Below are positions 34,595 to 45,772 of a stretch of DNA of 64,000 bases, piece by piece. Every line of letters begins with the position of its first letter. Position 1 is the first letter of the stretch. The notes under the pieces are model-generated. The model did not search any database. It saw nothing but the letters and a program-made list of their open reading frames with translations, and was not told the DNA's origin. The position numbers were made by a program, and so were the translations under genes. The DNA is from Vitellaria paradoxa. Taxonomy: Eukaryota; Streptophyta; Magnoliopsida; Ericales; Sapotaceae. The DNA lies in NCBI GenBank assembly GCA_019916065.1, contig JAINTL010000033.1, positions 434,001-498,000 on the forward strand. Direction: 5' to 3'.

Positions 34595-35633
34595 GCGGCT
34601 GAGCCCGTTCCAATTTTTTTTTTTTTTTCTTTTTTTTTTTTCCTGTTTCAATCTTCGGCATCTGTTTTACCCACAAAATGATCTGTCTTTCCTTTCCATT
34701 CCACTCGGTCTCAGAATATTTCACTACTAAAGTTGATTTGATTTTAAAGTATATTTAATTTGATGAATAAAATTTTGTATTTGAATTACGTGTTTAAATT
34801 TAAGAATTTGGAGTTCTTTGTTGTTAGAATCCTCGTGAGAGATTTTCTCCCTTTGCCGATATTTGTAGGGTGTCGGAAGTTTTGAGGCACCTTATTTTCT
34901 CATTCACAATTCCCGTAATGGAAATCCTTAATCTCCAAGAAACTTATGTCACGTTTCCATTTATCATAGTCTCCTCCAAATAAACTATTTATTGTTAAAC
35001 CATGTCTCGTATATTTTTGTTTTTGATTTTTATTTTGTAATTTTTTTCTTTTTTCTTTTTTCTTTTATTGGGATATATTCTTAAGAGATTCATGAGAATG
35101 AAGTTGTGATGATATTTTATATGCTATAAAAAAATAAGTGTTTGGTAAAAACTTATAAAAATTAAGGAAAAGTTAAAAAAAAATTAAAACAATTAATTGC
35201 AAAAAGATAAAAAAAAAAAAAAAAGTCGGAGGTAGGGTGCAGAATGTTGAGGAAAGTTGAAGAAACAAAAATTTACTAAATTTCAATAGATTAAATTAAA
35301 GAAAATTTAAAAAAAAAGTTAAAAATTAGTGAAACGACGAAAATTTGTTAGGATTTGTCACAAGGAAATGATAAATGTTATTTTTCATCGGTTCCTTTCA
35401 CTCTATGCTACTTTTTTTTAATTAAAATTATTATGGAGTAAGAAAAGTTAAAAGAGGAGTATAAATATCCCCTTGTCAAAAGGTCTATAACATAGATTAG
35501 TAAGCCGCATGTTTCAAAAATATTAGGTAATTTCTCGTTGCAAATGGGCTCCCGCCTTGTTCGAACAGGAAGCACAAGCAATTTATATATACAAACAAAT
35601 TAATAATACCCAGGGATCCTTTTTTAATATTAA

Positions 35634-36002
35634 CATACCGTTTGGCAATTCAATTTTTAGTAAAAAATAATTAAAATTTGTTTTTTAGTTATTTGGTAAA
35701 ATATCAATTTTTGTTACTTTTCTATTTAGTTATAATAACTTATTCAACTCAAAAATTATCAAAAATTGTTAAAAATTTTTAAAAGTTATTAAAAGTTATC
35801 AAAAATTACCAAAATTTTTATCAAATACTCAAAAATTACGAAAAGTTACTAAAATTTACTATTTGTTTTACCAAATACTCAAAAATTACGAAAAGTTGCT
35901 AAATTTTACTATTTATTTTACCAAACACATCAAAAATCATAACTATCAACTTTTGATAAAAAATAACAGAAATTACCAAAATTTGAATTTGCCAACGGTG
36001 CC
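35634..36002. mobile_element. MITE, unit 3 copy of the 39962-40289 family
   Basis: Begins CATACCGTTTGGCAATTCAA and ends GAATTTGCCAACGGTGCC, so the terminal inverted repeat is well preserved; the interior consists of AAAAATTACC/AAAAGTTATT words. Same relative place as in units 1 and 4. Confidence 0.65.
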
Positions 36003-36056
36003 GAAATGCATAAATTATGTAGAAACATAATAATTATTTGCAAGACAAATATGTAA

Positions 36057-36559
36057 GGCACCGTTTGGTGTGCCAGAAAATAGAATAAAACAAAATAAAA
36101 CTTCAACAACCTCTAAAAATTACTAAAATCCTTTATTACACTTTTACATATTTTCATTTTTACTAATTCCAAAAAAGTTAAATATTTCGCTAAAAAAAAT
36201 CGAACCCTGGAAGGAGATTAACTAAGCATAAAATTTTTCTTTTAGTAATCATGTTCTCCAGCTCCAAAACTTTTGAACAAGTACCAATGTGAGGTGAACC
36301 CATACAAACTGTTAGAAAGGATTAATCAAAATCGTTCCCACAGTATCATTTTGCTCAATCGAAATGTTGTGGTGCAGAATACAAATTGATGGTTTTTTTA
36401 ATCCATTGGAACAAATTTTAGAGAACCGTTCAATGGGTTGTTACTATTCATCTGTAAAAAATGCGATTTGAAAAAAAATACTAAATACCAAAATTTACTC
36501 AAAATCACATCCTATCTTATTTTTTTCTTTTTTTTTTTTTTACCACTCTAAGCCGGCCC
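36057..36559. mobile_element. Tourist-like MITE, unit 3
   Basis: 503 bp, starting GGCACCGTTTGG and ending AAGCCGGCCC, flanked by TAA (36054-36056 and 36560-36562). Interior words (AATCGTTCCCACAG, CCATTGGAACAAATTTTAG) resemble the 13687-14707 pair. The matching site in the block after copy 4 is empty (40311-40320, ATGTAAATATCTAG), which proves the insertion and its 3-bp duplication. Confidence 0.85.
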
Positions 36560-36808
36560 TAAATATCTAATTAAGAAGGAGAATAATTAAAAGCCATCGA
36601 ACATACAATTTCTTTTTTCATTAATAATAGTAATAATAATATATGAAGAAGTTATTGGCATGTGTATGAATAGATAGATATAGGATAATAAAACATAAAA
36701 ATTATTAGGGGTAATTATCGATTCCTTTTCATCATTATTAAAATGATCAATAGTAATATTTTACCATTTTGCATTACTACTGTGACCAAATAATGTAATA
36801 GAATTCTT

Positions 36809-37069
36809 CTGATACGTGAAAGTCCGCAGCCGCTACCCTGTACTGGGGTGTGCACAGGGCGAAGCACGCTCTAGGACCCGAGCCGGCAACGGCCCCTGGA
36901 GAGTTAACCAGCCTAGGCAAGCCCTGGCTGACCGGCACGACCGAGAGGAGGCCTTTAGGCTCCCACCATTATAGCGGTAACCCACCCCCGTGGGGGAGTC
37001 GAATCCGGAACCTCGAGAGGTCCAAGCTCTTAAGGCAAGCCCGACTTTCACTCGGCCACCCCGAAGGGC
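36809..37069 (-). mobile_element. tRNA-derived SINE, unit 4 upstream, with 18-bp target-site duplication
   Basis: ~261 bp, GC-rich. On the - strand it starts near the tRNA-like A box GGTGGCCGAGTG and has the B box GGATTCGACTCC downstream. Flanked by the perfect 18-bp repeat TAATGTAATAGAATTCTT (36791-36808 and 37070-37087), whose single unfilled version is seen in units 3 (near 33248) and 5 (near 43168, with one change). It differs in sequence from the other two SINEs in the window. The two frames inside it are spurious. Confidence 0.85.
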
Positions 37070-37853
37070 TAATGTAATAGAATTCTTAGTTCTAGGAATT
37101 CCTGTTACGAGATTGATTTTCTTCCTTTACCCATATTTTAGAGGGTGCCCGAGTCCTCAACGGACACAGCTTTTGTCTATTCTTTATAAGAGGCTGATCC
37201 ACGCGGCATCGATCTCTGTGGGGCTGTTTTCAAAAGGTTTGCCATTAGATTTTGATCTGCCTTTTGCCTTTCATAGTAATTTCCTTTATATATAATACAT
37301 ATATGTATATATATTTTATTTCACTCGGCGACTTGTCAATTGGATTGCCACTAGGTCAACAACGCGGCTACACTAGAAAAGCCCACTGATTCATTCAAAC
37401 AGTTTGCACTTGCCCTCCCCTTCAAAGCCCACAAGAAAAATAGCATAAAGTTAATTAATGGTATGTATTGGATGTAAAATGTGTTTGGAGCCTTATTTTA
37501 TATATTTTTAAATATAATTATAATTTGTTAAAAAAATATTTTATATTAAAATAAATAAAATTGTAGTCAAAAACATTTGACAAATAATATAAACATTATG
37601 ATATAGATACTTTTGTAAATACTTAGTAAATAATATCAAAACTTTAAAATCAACGATCGGATAAATCATTTAATGTATTTTTTAACTAGAAAACAGATTC
37701 AATTGATCCTTAATTCTTTTGGGTATATGCCTTCTAGTTCCACTATTATATGTTAGCTTCCTTATTGAAAAGTGTTCAAAAAACTTGTGCAACAAAAACA
37801 GCGGGCTGAAAAGTGCTGTTGTGCTTGTGATTCTGCCCGCAACTAACTATACA

Positions 37854-37861
37854 TATAAATA
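37854..37861 (+). promoter_or_regulatory. TATA box of EF-hand copy 4
   Basis: TATAAATA, 140 bp before the ATG, in a promoter almost identical to that of copy 3. Confidence 0.7.
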
Positions 37862-37993
37862 TGCAAACAAACAAACCCAGTGTAATTTCATCTCAAACAT
37901 AATAACCAAAACTTCTCAAATTGTGCTTCAAGCTCTGTTTCAATATTCGACCCCTTTGCCATTTGGTTAAGAAATCGAGCAGCAGAAGAGAAA

Positions 37994-38410
37994 ATGAGCG
38001 TACAGGTGTTGGACGGTGCCACAATAGTCAGCTTTGTGGAAGACGAAGAAGCATTCAACGGGTCGGTCTCCGTTCGTTTCGCCTGCCTCGACGCCAATCA
38101 TGACGGCATTCTCTCCTACGCAGAGATGCTGAAGGAGCTGCAGAGCCTGAGGGTGTTCGAAACCCATTTCGGGATCGACGAGAAGACGGACCCGAAGGAG
38201 CTCGACCGGGTCTACAACTCCCTCTTCGGGCAGTTTGATCGCGACTCGAATGGGACGGTGGATTTGGAGGAGTTCAAGGCGGAGACGAAGAGGATGATGC
38301 TCGCCATGGCCAATGGACTTGGCTTCTTGCCTGTTCAGATGGTTCTGGAAGAGGACAGCCTCCTCCTGAAAGCCGTTCAACGCGAGTCCACTTCCAAAGT
38401 GGCAGCTTGA
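37994..38410 (+). CDS. Two-EF-hand calcium-binding protein, array copy 4
   Basis: 138 residues, intronless, same start. Loop 1 DANHDGILSYAE, loop 2 DRDSNGTVDLEE. Differs from copy 5 only at residues 133-134 (Thr-Ser against Ala-Ala), so they are the closest pair in protein, although the upstream DNA is closest to copy 3; this mismatch suggests gene conversion or stepwise unequal exchange. AATAAA at 38564-38569. Intact; probably expressed from a conserved promoter. Role inferred from EF-hands only. Confidence 0.92.
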   Translation: MSVQVLDGATIVSFVEDEEAFNGSVSVRFACLDANHDGILSYAEMLKELQSLRVFETHFGIDEKTDPKELDRVYNSLFGQFDRDSNGTVDLEEFKAETKRMMLAMANGLGFLPVQMVLEEDSLLLKAVQRESTSKVAA

Positions 38411-38949
38411 GACCTATTTTCGTTTTTCCTGTTCCAATCTTGTGCATTTGTTTTACCCACAAAATGATCTGTCTTTCCTTTCCATTGCACTCCGATTCAA
38501 AATATTTCACCACTAAAGTTAATTTGATTTCAAAGTATATTATTGATTTGATTTAATTTGATAAATAAAATTTTGTATTTAAAATATATATTTAAATTTA
38601 AAAATTAAAGTAAAATTCACAAGTTCCTATAACGGCTAATGTATTGGAGTTCTTTGTTGTAAGAATCCTCGCGAGAGATTTTCTCCCTTGGTCGATATTT
38701 TTGGGGTGCCGAAGTTTTCAGAAACCTTGTTACCTCATTCACAATTCATGTAATAAAAATCCTGATCTCCGTGAAGCTTGTGTCATATTTCCATTTGATC
38801 ATGGTCTTCTCCAAATAAACTATTTATCGTTAAACCATGTCCCTTATATTTTTTTTTTATTTTTTTTTTAAATTTATTCCTGTTGTAAAATCTTAAGAGA
38901 TTCATAAGAATGAACTTGTGATGATATTTTATATTCTTGAAAAATTAAG

Positions 38950-39258
38950 CGTCCATTTGATTTGTTTTTCTATTTTTTATTTACTGTTTTTGTTTTTAAT
39001 TTTCTGTTTTAAGTGTATTTGTCATTTTGTCCTTTTGAAAATAAGGAAAACAGTTATAACGCATTTGGTCATTTGTATTTTTAAATTTTGTTTTACAAAA
39101 TAGAAAATAAGTTTACACATAAAATAAAAAATGACAAAAAGTCATTTTGAGCATTTTCAACTTAGAATAAAAAAAATCTCAAAATAAAAAATAGAGCATT
39201 TTTTATTTCCTTGTTGTGAGCATAAAATAGAAAATAGAAAATTAAACCAAATGTCACT
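38950..39258. mobile_element. Tourist-like MITE, unit 4
   Basis: 309 bp, starting GCGTCCATTTGATTTG and ending AACCAAATGTCACT, flanked by TAA (38947-38949 and 39259-39261). Units 1 (near 22770) and 3 (near 35137) carry the uninterrupted sequence AATAAGTGTTTG or AATTAAGTGTTTG. Confidence 0.78.
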
Positions 39259-39961
39259 TAAGTGTTTAGTAAAAATTTATAAAAATCAAAGAAAATTTAA
39301 AATAATTAAAATAATTACAAAAAGATACAAAATTTTGAAGGAAGGCTTCGTAAAGGTGGGGAAAGTTGAAAAAAACAATTTGATAAATTTTAATGGATTA
39401 AATTAAAGAAAATTAAAAAAGTTAAAAAAATAGTGAAACGTTAAAAATTTTTTGAGATTTGACAAAAGAAAACAATAAATGCTATCTTTCATTAATTTTT
39501 TTCACTTTACATTATTTTTTTATTAAAATTATTATGGAGCGAACAAAACTGACGGAAAGGCTGCAATATTTCCATCCTCTGTCAAGGGGGTCCATAATGT
39601 AGATTGGCAAGCCGCGGGTTTAAAAAATATTAGGCAATTTCTCGTCGCAGATGGCCACCTGGCCCACCCACCCGCCATGTTGGAACAGGAAGCACGTGCA
39701 ATGGGGTTCCAGGGCGGGGTTGCAGTAGAAAAATAATGGTAAAGATTCAATTGCGTTTGATATGATATAATTTTCTGTATTTTGTATTAATTATGTTTTA
39801 ATAAAATATTTCTTACTTTTTATTTTTATTTTAAAATCAGTTTTAATCAAATTAAATTAAAATTATTAGATTAAATACAATCAAATCTTAGATTTTGGAA
39901 CCCATGCAATGTATATATACAATCAAATTAATAATACCTAGAGATACTTTCAACGTATTAA

Positions 39962-40289
39962 GGTACTGTTTGACAATTTAATTTTTAATGAAAAATTACT
40001 AAAAGTTATTTTTTAATTATTTGGTAAAATATCATTTTTTTTACTCGGATACAATAACGTGTTCAATTTAAAAGTTACTAAAAATTATTAAAAATTGTCA
40101 AAAATTTTTAAAGTTGCCAAAAGTTATTAAAATTGTCAAAAGTTGCTAGAAATTTTATCAAACACCTAAAAGTTAAAAAAAATTGCTAAAAATTATTATT
40201 TAATTCATCAAATGTACCAAAAATTATAACTAATAACCTTTAATGTTAAATACGAAAAGTTACTAAATTTTGAATTTCTAAATGGTATC
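39962..40289. mobile_element. MITE family member, unit 4
   Basis: 328 bp, starting GGTACTGTTTGACAATTTAA and ending TCTAAATGGTATC, flanked by TAA (39959-39961 and 40290-40292). This is the best bounded member of the family also found at 15945, 23404 and 35634. Confidence 0.72.
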
Positions 40290-40450
40290 TAAATGGATAA
40301 ATTATGTAGAAACATAATAATTGCTAGCAGAAAAAATATGTAAATATCTAGTTAATAACGAGAATAATTAAAAGCCATCCAGCATAGAATTTCTTTTTCA
40401 TTAATAATAATAATAATAATATATAAAGAAGTTATTGGCACGAGTATGAA

Positions 40451-42384
40451 TAAACAAATATCTGTATAATAATATAATTTATTGATTTGATATTTATATA
40501 TTTTTAACTGTTGGATTTATTTAATAATTAAGATCACTTCTTTCTCTTTTCACTTTGATTATCTTTTTTGTCACTTCACATGAAAATATAATCTCTCACT
40601 TTTCTCATATTTTTGTGACTACTTTTTATATGTAAAAGTTTTTAAATTAATATTTTAAAATTTTGATGATATTTGTAATGAATAATAAACTTGTACACAT
40701 TTATTAAATAATGTGTGGACACTTATTAGATAAAACCAACCAAATTTTTTATTTTAAAAAAATGATATTTTAACTTTATTTTTCTTTAAAAAATTTTATA
40801 AAAAAATTAAAAATTTCAATTTTAATATACTTAATACTTAAATTCTGAATACTCACATTTTACACTCTTTGTATCATTTATATAATAAGAAAATTCAAAA
40901 TTTTGAGTTTGGAATATTTTCAACCGTTGAATTTGTTAAATATTCAGGATTATTTTTATTTTTCTTTCCATTTTGGCTGTTTTTTCTATCATTTCATATG
41001 AAAATATACTTTCTTACTATTCCTATATTTTTTTAAATACTTTTTATATAAAATTTTTTAAATTAATATTTTAAAAAATGTGATAAAACTTTTATATATT
41101 TGTCAAACACTATATAGATACATTACTTTCTTTTGATTAGTGATTTTTATCTTCACAGTTTTTCATGTAAGTTTTCTCTATAAATTTGAATTTTAACTAT
41201 TTGCACACCAAATTAGATTTTTGTACCTTTAAGAATGGGCAATTACTAGAAAAATAATAAAACACAAAAATTGTTAGGGGTGACTATTGCTTCCTTTTTG
41301 TTCAATGATAAACAATACTCTTAAAACTGCTCGCCACATCAATCAACAAAATTGAACTCAAGCCTGTAGAGCACAAAAAAATAGTAGTTATAGCCTAAGA
41401 GAGTCCCCAATCAGAAAACTCTCCGATAGTAAAGTTAGATATAGTTTTAGTAGATTCTAAAGGAAAGAGTGATACGATTAATTGACAATAATAAGCATAC
41501 TTATATTTTAAGGTTAAGTTTTCTTTTTATAGTAAAACAATATAAATAAATTAATATATGAATAATTGAATTGTAATGATTTTTTATCTCGTATGTATAC
41601 CATAAAGTATCCAGTGTTTTACTTTCCCTTAAATGCCTTTCATTTCCCATTTAATGACCCATTTTGCATTAAATTCGTGTGGGCGAAGTGAACGTCTAAA
41701 TAGATAGGATACAATATTAAGAAATGTTCAAATATCACATCTGTTTACCACTTAAAAAAAAAAAAACTAACTTAACTAATTATAATAATTAAAAATAATA
41801 AATTTAGTTCATTTATTACCACCTCGCATTTATGATTAAATCTTATCATTGGATAATGAGACTTAGCGGCTCTCTAATTATTAAGCTAACGCCAAGCACA
41901 ATTACATCGTGCTCGGAACAATGTCACGTATCTTATCCTATTATACTCAACAAGGTGTCACATGTCCCTGATTTATTTTGTACCAACATTGATAAAAAAT
42001 AATGTCAGAACTACTCGCCACGTCAACTAGCAAAGCTAAACTATTTTCATCATTATTCACACAACAAATAGTCATATTTTAACACTAAAAGCATGTGATT
42101 TTTTTTTTAAATATGATGTTTCAATTCATTAAAAAATAAAAACAAAAAAGAGCTCAATTTTTCCTTTCATTTCCCTCTGTTTTCCCCTATTTTTCTCTCT
42201 CCCCCAAAATTAAATAAAACTTTAAATTAGATATTTTCACTAATCAAAACACCAAACTATAGGATAAGAATTGTGTCATCTTATTTGAATATCAATTAGT
42301 ACAAAATAAAAGAAATACTAGTAGGCCTACTTTTTAGAGTGATAAAGGGATTTAGTGTCCACAAAGAGTGTCACACAAAGCGAT
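40451..42384. other. Interrupted spacer between units 4 and 5
   Basis: Pieces of the spacer block of units 2 and 3 (AACACAAAAATTGTTAGGGG at ~41262, ATTTTAACACTAAAAGC at ~42076) are separated by ~0.78 kb at 40460-41245 and ~0.74 kb at 41305-42045. These two stretches have no match in the other units, hold no gene and are probably insertions of unrecognised type. Confidence 0.45.
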
Positions 42385-42392
42385 ATTATAAC

Positions 42393-42961
42393 CAAGGGCG
42401 GAGTCAGAATTTTTGCCCAGGGGACACCGGGCGCCATGGGGCACCGGGCGCCAAGGGGGCACCGAACATCCAAGAAAAAATAACAATCGACTTATTTTTC
42501 AATTAAGAGTAGGAGAAAAACGATGTTATTCTTAGAGAGAAAATAAATTATTCTTGAATATTAACTAGTGAATATATTTCTCACAGTTAATGGTTTAACC
42601 ACCTGAAGTTTATTAGAGATATCCCTTACTCCAAAAAATATAATTATTATTAAATTTTTTTATCTATAGAATTTATTATGTTATATGCTAAATTTGTTGA
42701 TAGTATAAACAAAAATATGCAATAATGTATTAAAAGATACACTTTATTTCATAAAAAATACCAAGTTTGATTCTTTTAAACTTCTTATATGTTAAAAAAA
42801 TTTGAGTTAACTTTAAATTTTTAATAAAATCAAAATATCTTAATTTTTAATTAATTTAATTTTTAAATAAAATTAAAATAATAAGGAGGGTATTTTAGTA
42901 ATTTTATCTAAAAAATTGAGGGGTCACTTGCCCCCCTTGTCCCAACGTAGCTCCGCCCGTG
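42393..42961. mobile_element. hAT-type MITE with 8-bp target-site duplication
   Basis: 569 bp, starting CAAGGGCGGAGTCAG and ending TAGCTCCGCCCGTG, so the terminal repeats CA(A/C)GGGCGGAG are inverted. Flanked by a perfect 8-bp duplication ATTATAAC (42385-42392 and 42962-42969), as hAT elements make. The corresponding site is empty in unit 3 near 32790. Near its left end, GGGGCACCGGGCGCCA-type words repeat. No transposase. Confidence 0.88.
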
Positions 42962-43957
42962 ATTATAACCATGCATAACAATGCCTTCCATCGCACACAA
43001 ACTTGACAATCCGTCTCGCTCCTGCAACATGAACATATGAACTTGAATTTTGATATTGGTTGTTAGTTTTTAGATGAAATAACATATTTCCAATTTAACA
43101 CCAACTATAGTTAACTTGGGTCGAGACAAATGAGGTGTTACCCATTTTGCATTACTATTGTCACCAAATAATGTATTAGAATTCTTAGTTTTAGGAATTC
43201 CTGTTACGAGATTCACTTTCTTCCTGTACCCATATTTTAGAAGAGGTGCCCAAGTCCTCATTGAACAGAGAGCTATTTTATATTCTTTATGAGAGGCTGA
43301 TCCACGCGTCGTCGATCTCAGGCTGTTTTCAAAAGGTTTGCCATTAGATTTTGATCTGTCTTTTGACTTTCGTAGTAATTTCCTTTATATATATATATAT
43401 ATATATATTTCACTCGGCAGACTTTCAATTGGGTTGTCACTAGGTCAACAGCGTGGCCATGCTAGAAAAGCCCACTGATTCATTCAACAGTTTGTACTTG
43501 CCCAATTAGCAGGTCCTCTTCAAAGTCCACGGAAAAAATAGAATAAAGTTAATGGAATGTATTCAATGTAAAATGTAACTGGGAAGAAGTGTATATTTTG
43601 AAATATAATTATATTTAAAAAAAAACATTTTATATGGAAATAAATGAAATTGTAACCAAAAATATTTAGCAAATAATTGTAAATTTTTTTTTTTGATAAT
43701 TTAAAATATCCAAGTCAGCTTGCATATATTTTGATTATTTTTAAATACTCTGAAATTAAGGATCAAATAAGTCCTTTGATGTATTTTTTAATTAGAAAAC
43801 ATGAGTCAATTGATCCTAATTCTTCTGGGTATATTCCTTCAAATTCCACTATTATATGTCAGCTTCCTTATTGGAAAGTGTTCAAAAAACTTGGGCAACA
43901 AAAACAGCCGGCTGAAAAGTGCTTCTGCGCATGTGACTCTGCCCCCAACTAACTATG

Positions 43958-43963
43958 TATAAG
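43958..43963 (+). promoter_or_regulatory. Altered TATA box of EF-hand copy 5
   Basis: TATAAG in place of TATAAATA, 136 bp before the ATG. The change could weaken the core promoter relative to copies 2-4. Confidence 0.55.
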
Positions 43964-44093
43964 CATGCGAACAAACCCAGTTTAATTTCATCTCAAAACA
44001 GAATAACCAAACCTCTCAAATTGTGCTTCAAACTCTCTTTCAATATTCGACCCTTTTGCCATTTGGTTAAGAAATCGAGCAGCAGAAGAGAAA

Positions 44094-44510
44094 ATGAGCG
44101 TACAGGTGTTGGACGGTGCCACAATAGTCAGCTTTGTGGAAGACGAAGAGGCATTCAACGGGTCGGTCTCCGTTCGTTTCGCCTGCCTCGACGCCAATCA
44201 TGACGGCATTCTCTCCTACGCAGAGATGCTAAAGGAGCTGCAGAGCCTGAGGGTGTTCGAAACCCATTTCGGGATCGACGAGAAGACGGACCCGAAGGAG
44301 CTCGACCGGGTCTACAACTCCCTCTTCGGGCAGTTTGATCGCGACTCGAATGGGACGGTGGATTTGGAGGAGTTCAAGGCGGAGACGAAGAGGATGATGC
44401 TCGCCATGGCCAATGGACTGGGCTTCTTGCCTGTTCAAATGGTTCTGGAAGAGGACAGCCTCCTCCTGAAAGCCGTTCAACGTGAGTCCGCAGCCAAAGT
44501 GGCTGCTTGA
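44094..44510 (+). CDS. Two-EF-hand calcium-binding protein, array copy 5
   Basis: 138 residues, intronless, same start. Loop 1 DANHDGILSYAE and loop 2 DRDSNGTVDLEE as in copy 4; the C-terminal tail is Ala-Ala-Lys-Val-Ala-Ala. It has an altered TATA box and an unrelated 3' flank; an AATAAA at 44667-44672 could serve in place of the lost one. It faces TAF6 tail to tail: the two stop codons are ~1.26 kb apart. Intact reading frame; function inferred from the EF-hands only. Confidence 0.92.
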   Translation: MSVQVLDGATIVSFVEDEEAFNGSVSVRFACLDANHDGILSYAEMLKELQSLRVFETHFGIDEKTDPKELDRVYNSLFGQFDRDSNGTVDLEEFKAETKRMMLAMANGLGFLPVQMVLEEDSLLLKAVQRESAAKVAA

Positions 44511-44520
44511 GTTTTTTTTT

Positions 44521-45772
44521 TTAACTGATTCCAGTCTTCCGCATCTGTTTCACCCTTTGTCATTCAAATCGTCTTTCCATACATATAATATATATATATA
44601 TATATATATTTGGAGGAAGGCCTTCAAGTTTTTTAAGTAAAGAGGAGTTTGATTTTTGTACTGCCTAATAAAAGGACTGTTTCTCTTTTATAAGAATATA
44701 TTAGATGGTAGCTCTAGAACGTTGATGTGTTGTTCCATTTCAATTTGTTTGATTTCTAAGGCTTAAATGCATAAAAACTCTTTTTTTATTTAATTTTTTT
44801 TTTTTTTGGCTTAATAACATCAAAACTCTTTTTTTTTACTTTTTTTTTTTTTTACTCATCTAAGTGGACAAATTTATCTTTATATATCATATTTATCCTA
44901 TTTTCTCTTTTCTGCTGTCAACTTCAAATTTGATATTTCTCTTATACTCTATTTGAAATAGTTAATTTTATTTTATTTGATAAAAATTTCAACTAATTTT
45001 TATGTTTAGAATTAAAATAAAATTTTATGAGTTAGATCTCAATTTATTTCATAAATTAAATTTTGATATTTCTATACCATTTAAAAGCCAAGCCAACCCA
45101 AAACAATATAATTTGATAAAAATTCATTCTTTTCCTAAACTATTTAAGTAAGTTAATAAATTTACTCTAATATATAATATTAACCATGTTTCTTATTTTC
45201 AATTAGTATAGTCAAATTTGATGTTTCTCTTAAATCAATTCAATCTAATTATTAAATTCAAACATGTTTTTCAAATACAAAATTTCATTTATTAAATCAA
45301 ATCAAATCAATCACTTATTAAAATTAAATCAATTTTAAGAAATGAACATTACCAAACAAAGTATCAGAATTGGGTCGCCGGCCTGATAAGGTCCCCAATT
45401 GGATTAGGAAACTGCAACGCACTCCACTTCCGACTCTCTCGGCACATAGTGGGTTTAACGATAATGTCATGTTTCTCAATCTCCTTTACTTGCTTTAAAG
45501 TCATGGGATTATTTGCACACTTGAAATAACAAGGTAGCTTCAACCCATTGACGTCTACTTCTATTTCAAACAGTTATATAAAATCTTGGGCCACATTTTG
45601 ATGAAATGGAAACACGACTCAATCCCAAATAATCCAACATGTACTGAATAGTTATCACAGAAATATAAAAAGTGCAGAACTTTGAAATCTCAATAGGTGC
45701 CCTTTAATTAGTAATTGACAATAGAACTAAAGACAACACAACAGAAGTTCAAATTTAATCCTTCTACTGTTG
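44521..45772. other. Intergenic DNA between EF-hand copy 5 and TAF6 (convergent 3' ends)
   Basis: No gene. A (TA)n run lies at ~44585-44608, T-runs at 44795-44855. The last ~100-400 bp before 45773 should hold the TAF6 3'UTR; I see no clear AATAAA on the - strand and do not place its end. Confidence 0.45.

Larger units (their letters stand above)
33202..36808 (+). repeat. Duplicated unit 3 (contains EF-hand copy 3)
   Basis: Upstream 33240-34177 is nearly identical to 37071-37993 of unit 4, including the TATA region, and also matches 43140-44093 of unit 5. Its 3' flank has the most complete set of blocks: the conserved 3' block, the MITE at ~35634-36002, the Tourist-like MITE at 36057-36559, and the AATTAAAAGCCATC block near 36586. 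Edges are approximate. Confidence 0.75.
37070..40450 (+). repeat. Duplicated unit 4 (contains EF-hand copy 4)
   Basis: Upstream part nearly identical to unit 3. Just before it, ~0.69 kb present in unit 3 (about 32525-33215) is missing, with TTA at the join near 36762. The 3' flank carries its own MITE at 38950-39258 and the shared MITE at 39962-40289, but not the Tourist-like MITE of unit 3. Confidence 0.72.
43100..44520 (+). repeat. Duplicated unit 5 (contains EF-hand copy 5)
   Basis: Upstream region matches units 3 and 4, with a (TA)n run at ~43388-43410. Downstream similarity ends almost at the stop codon: the 3' block with AATAAA found in units 1-4 is absent. This is the right edge of the array. 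Confidence 0.72.
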
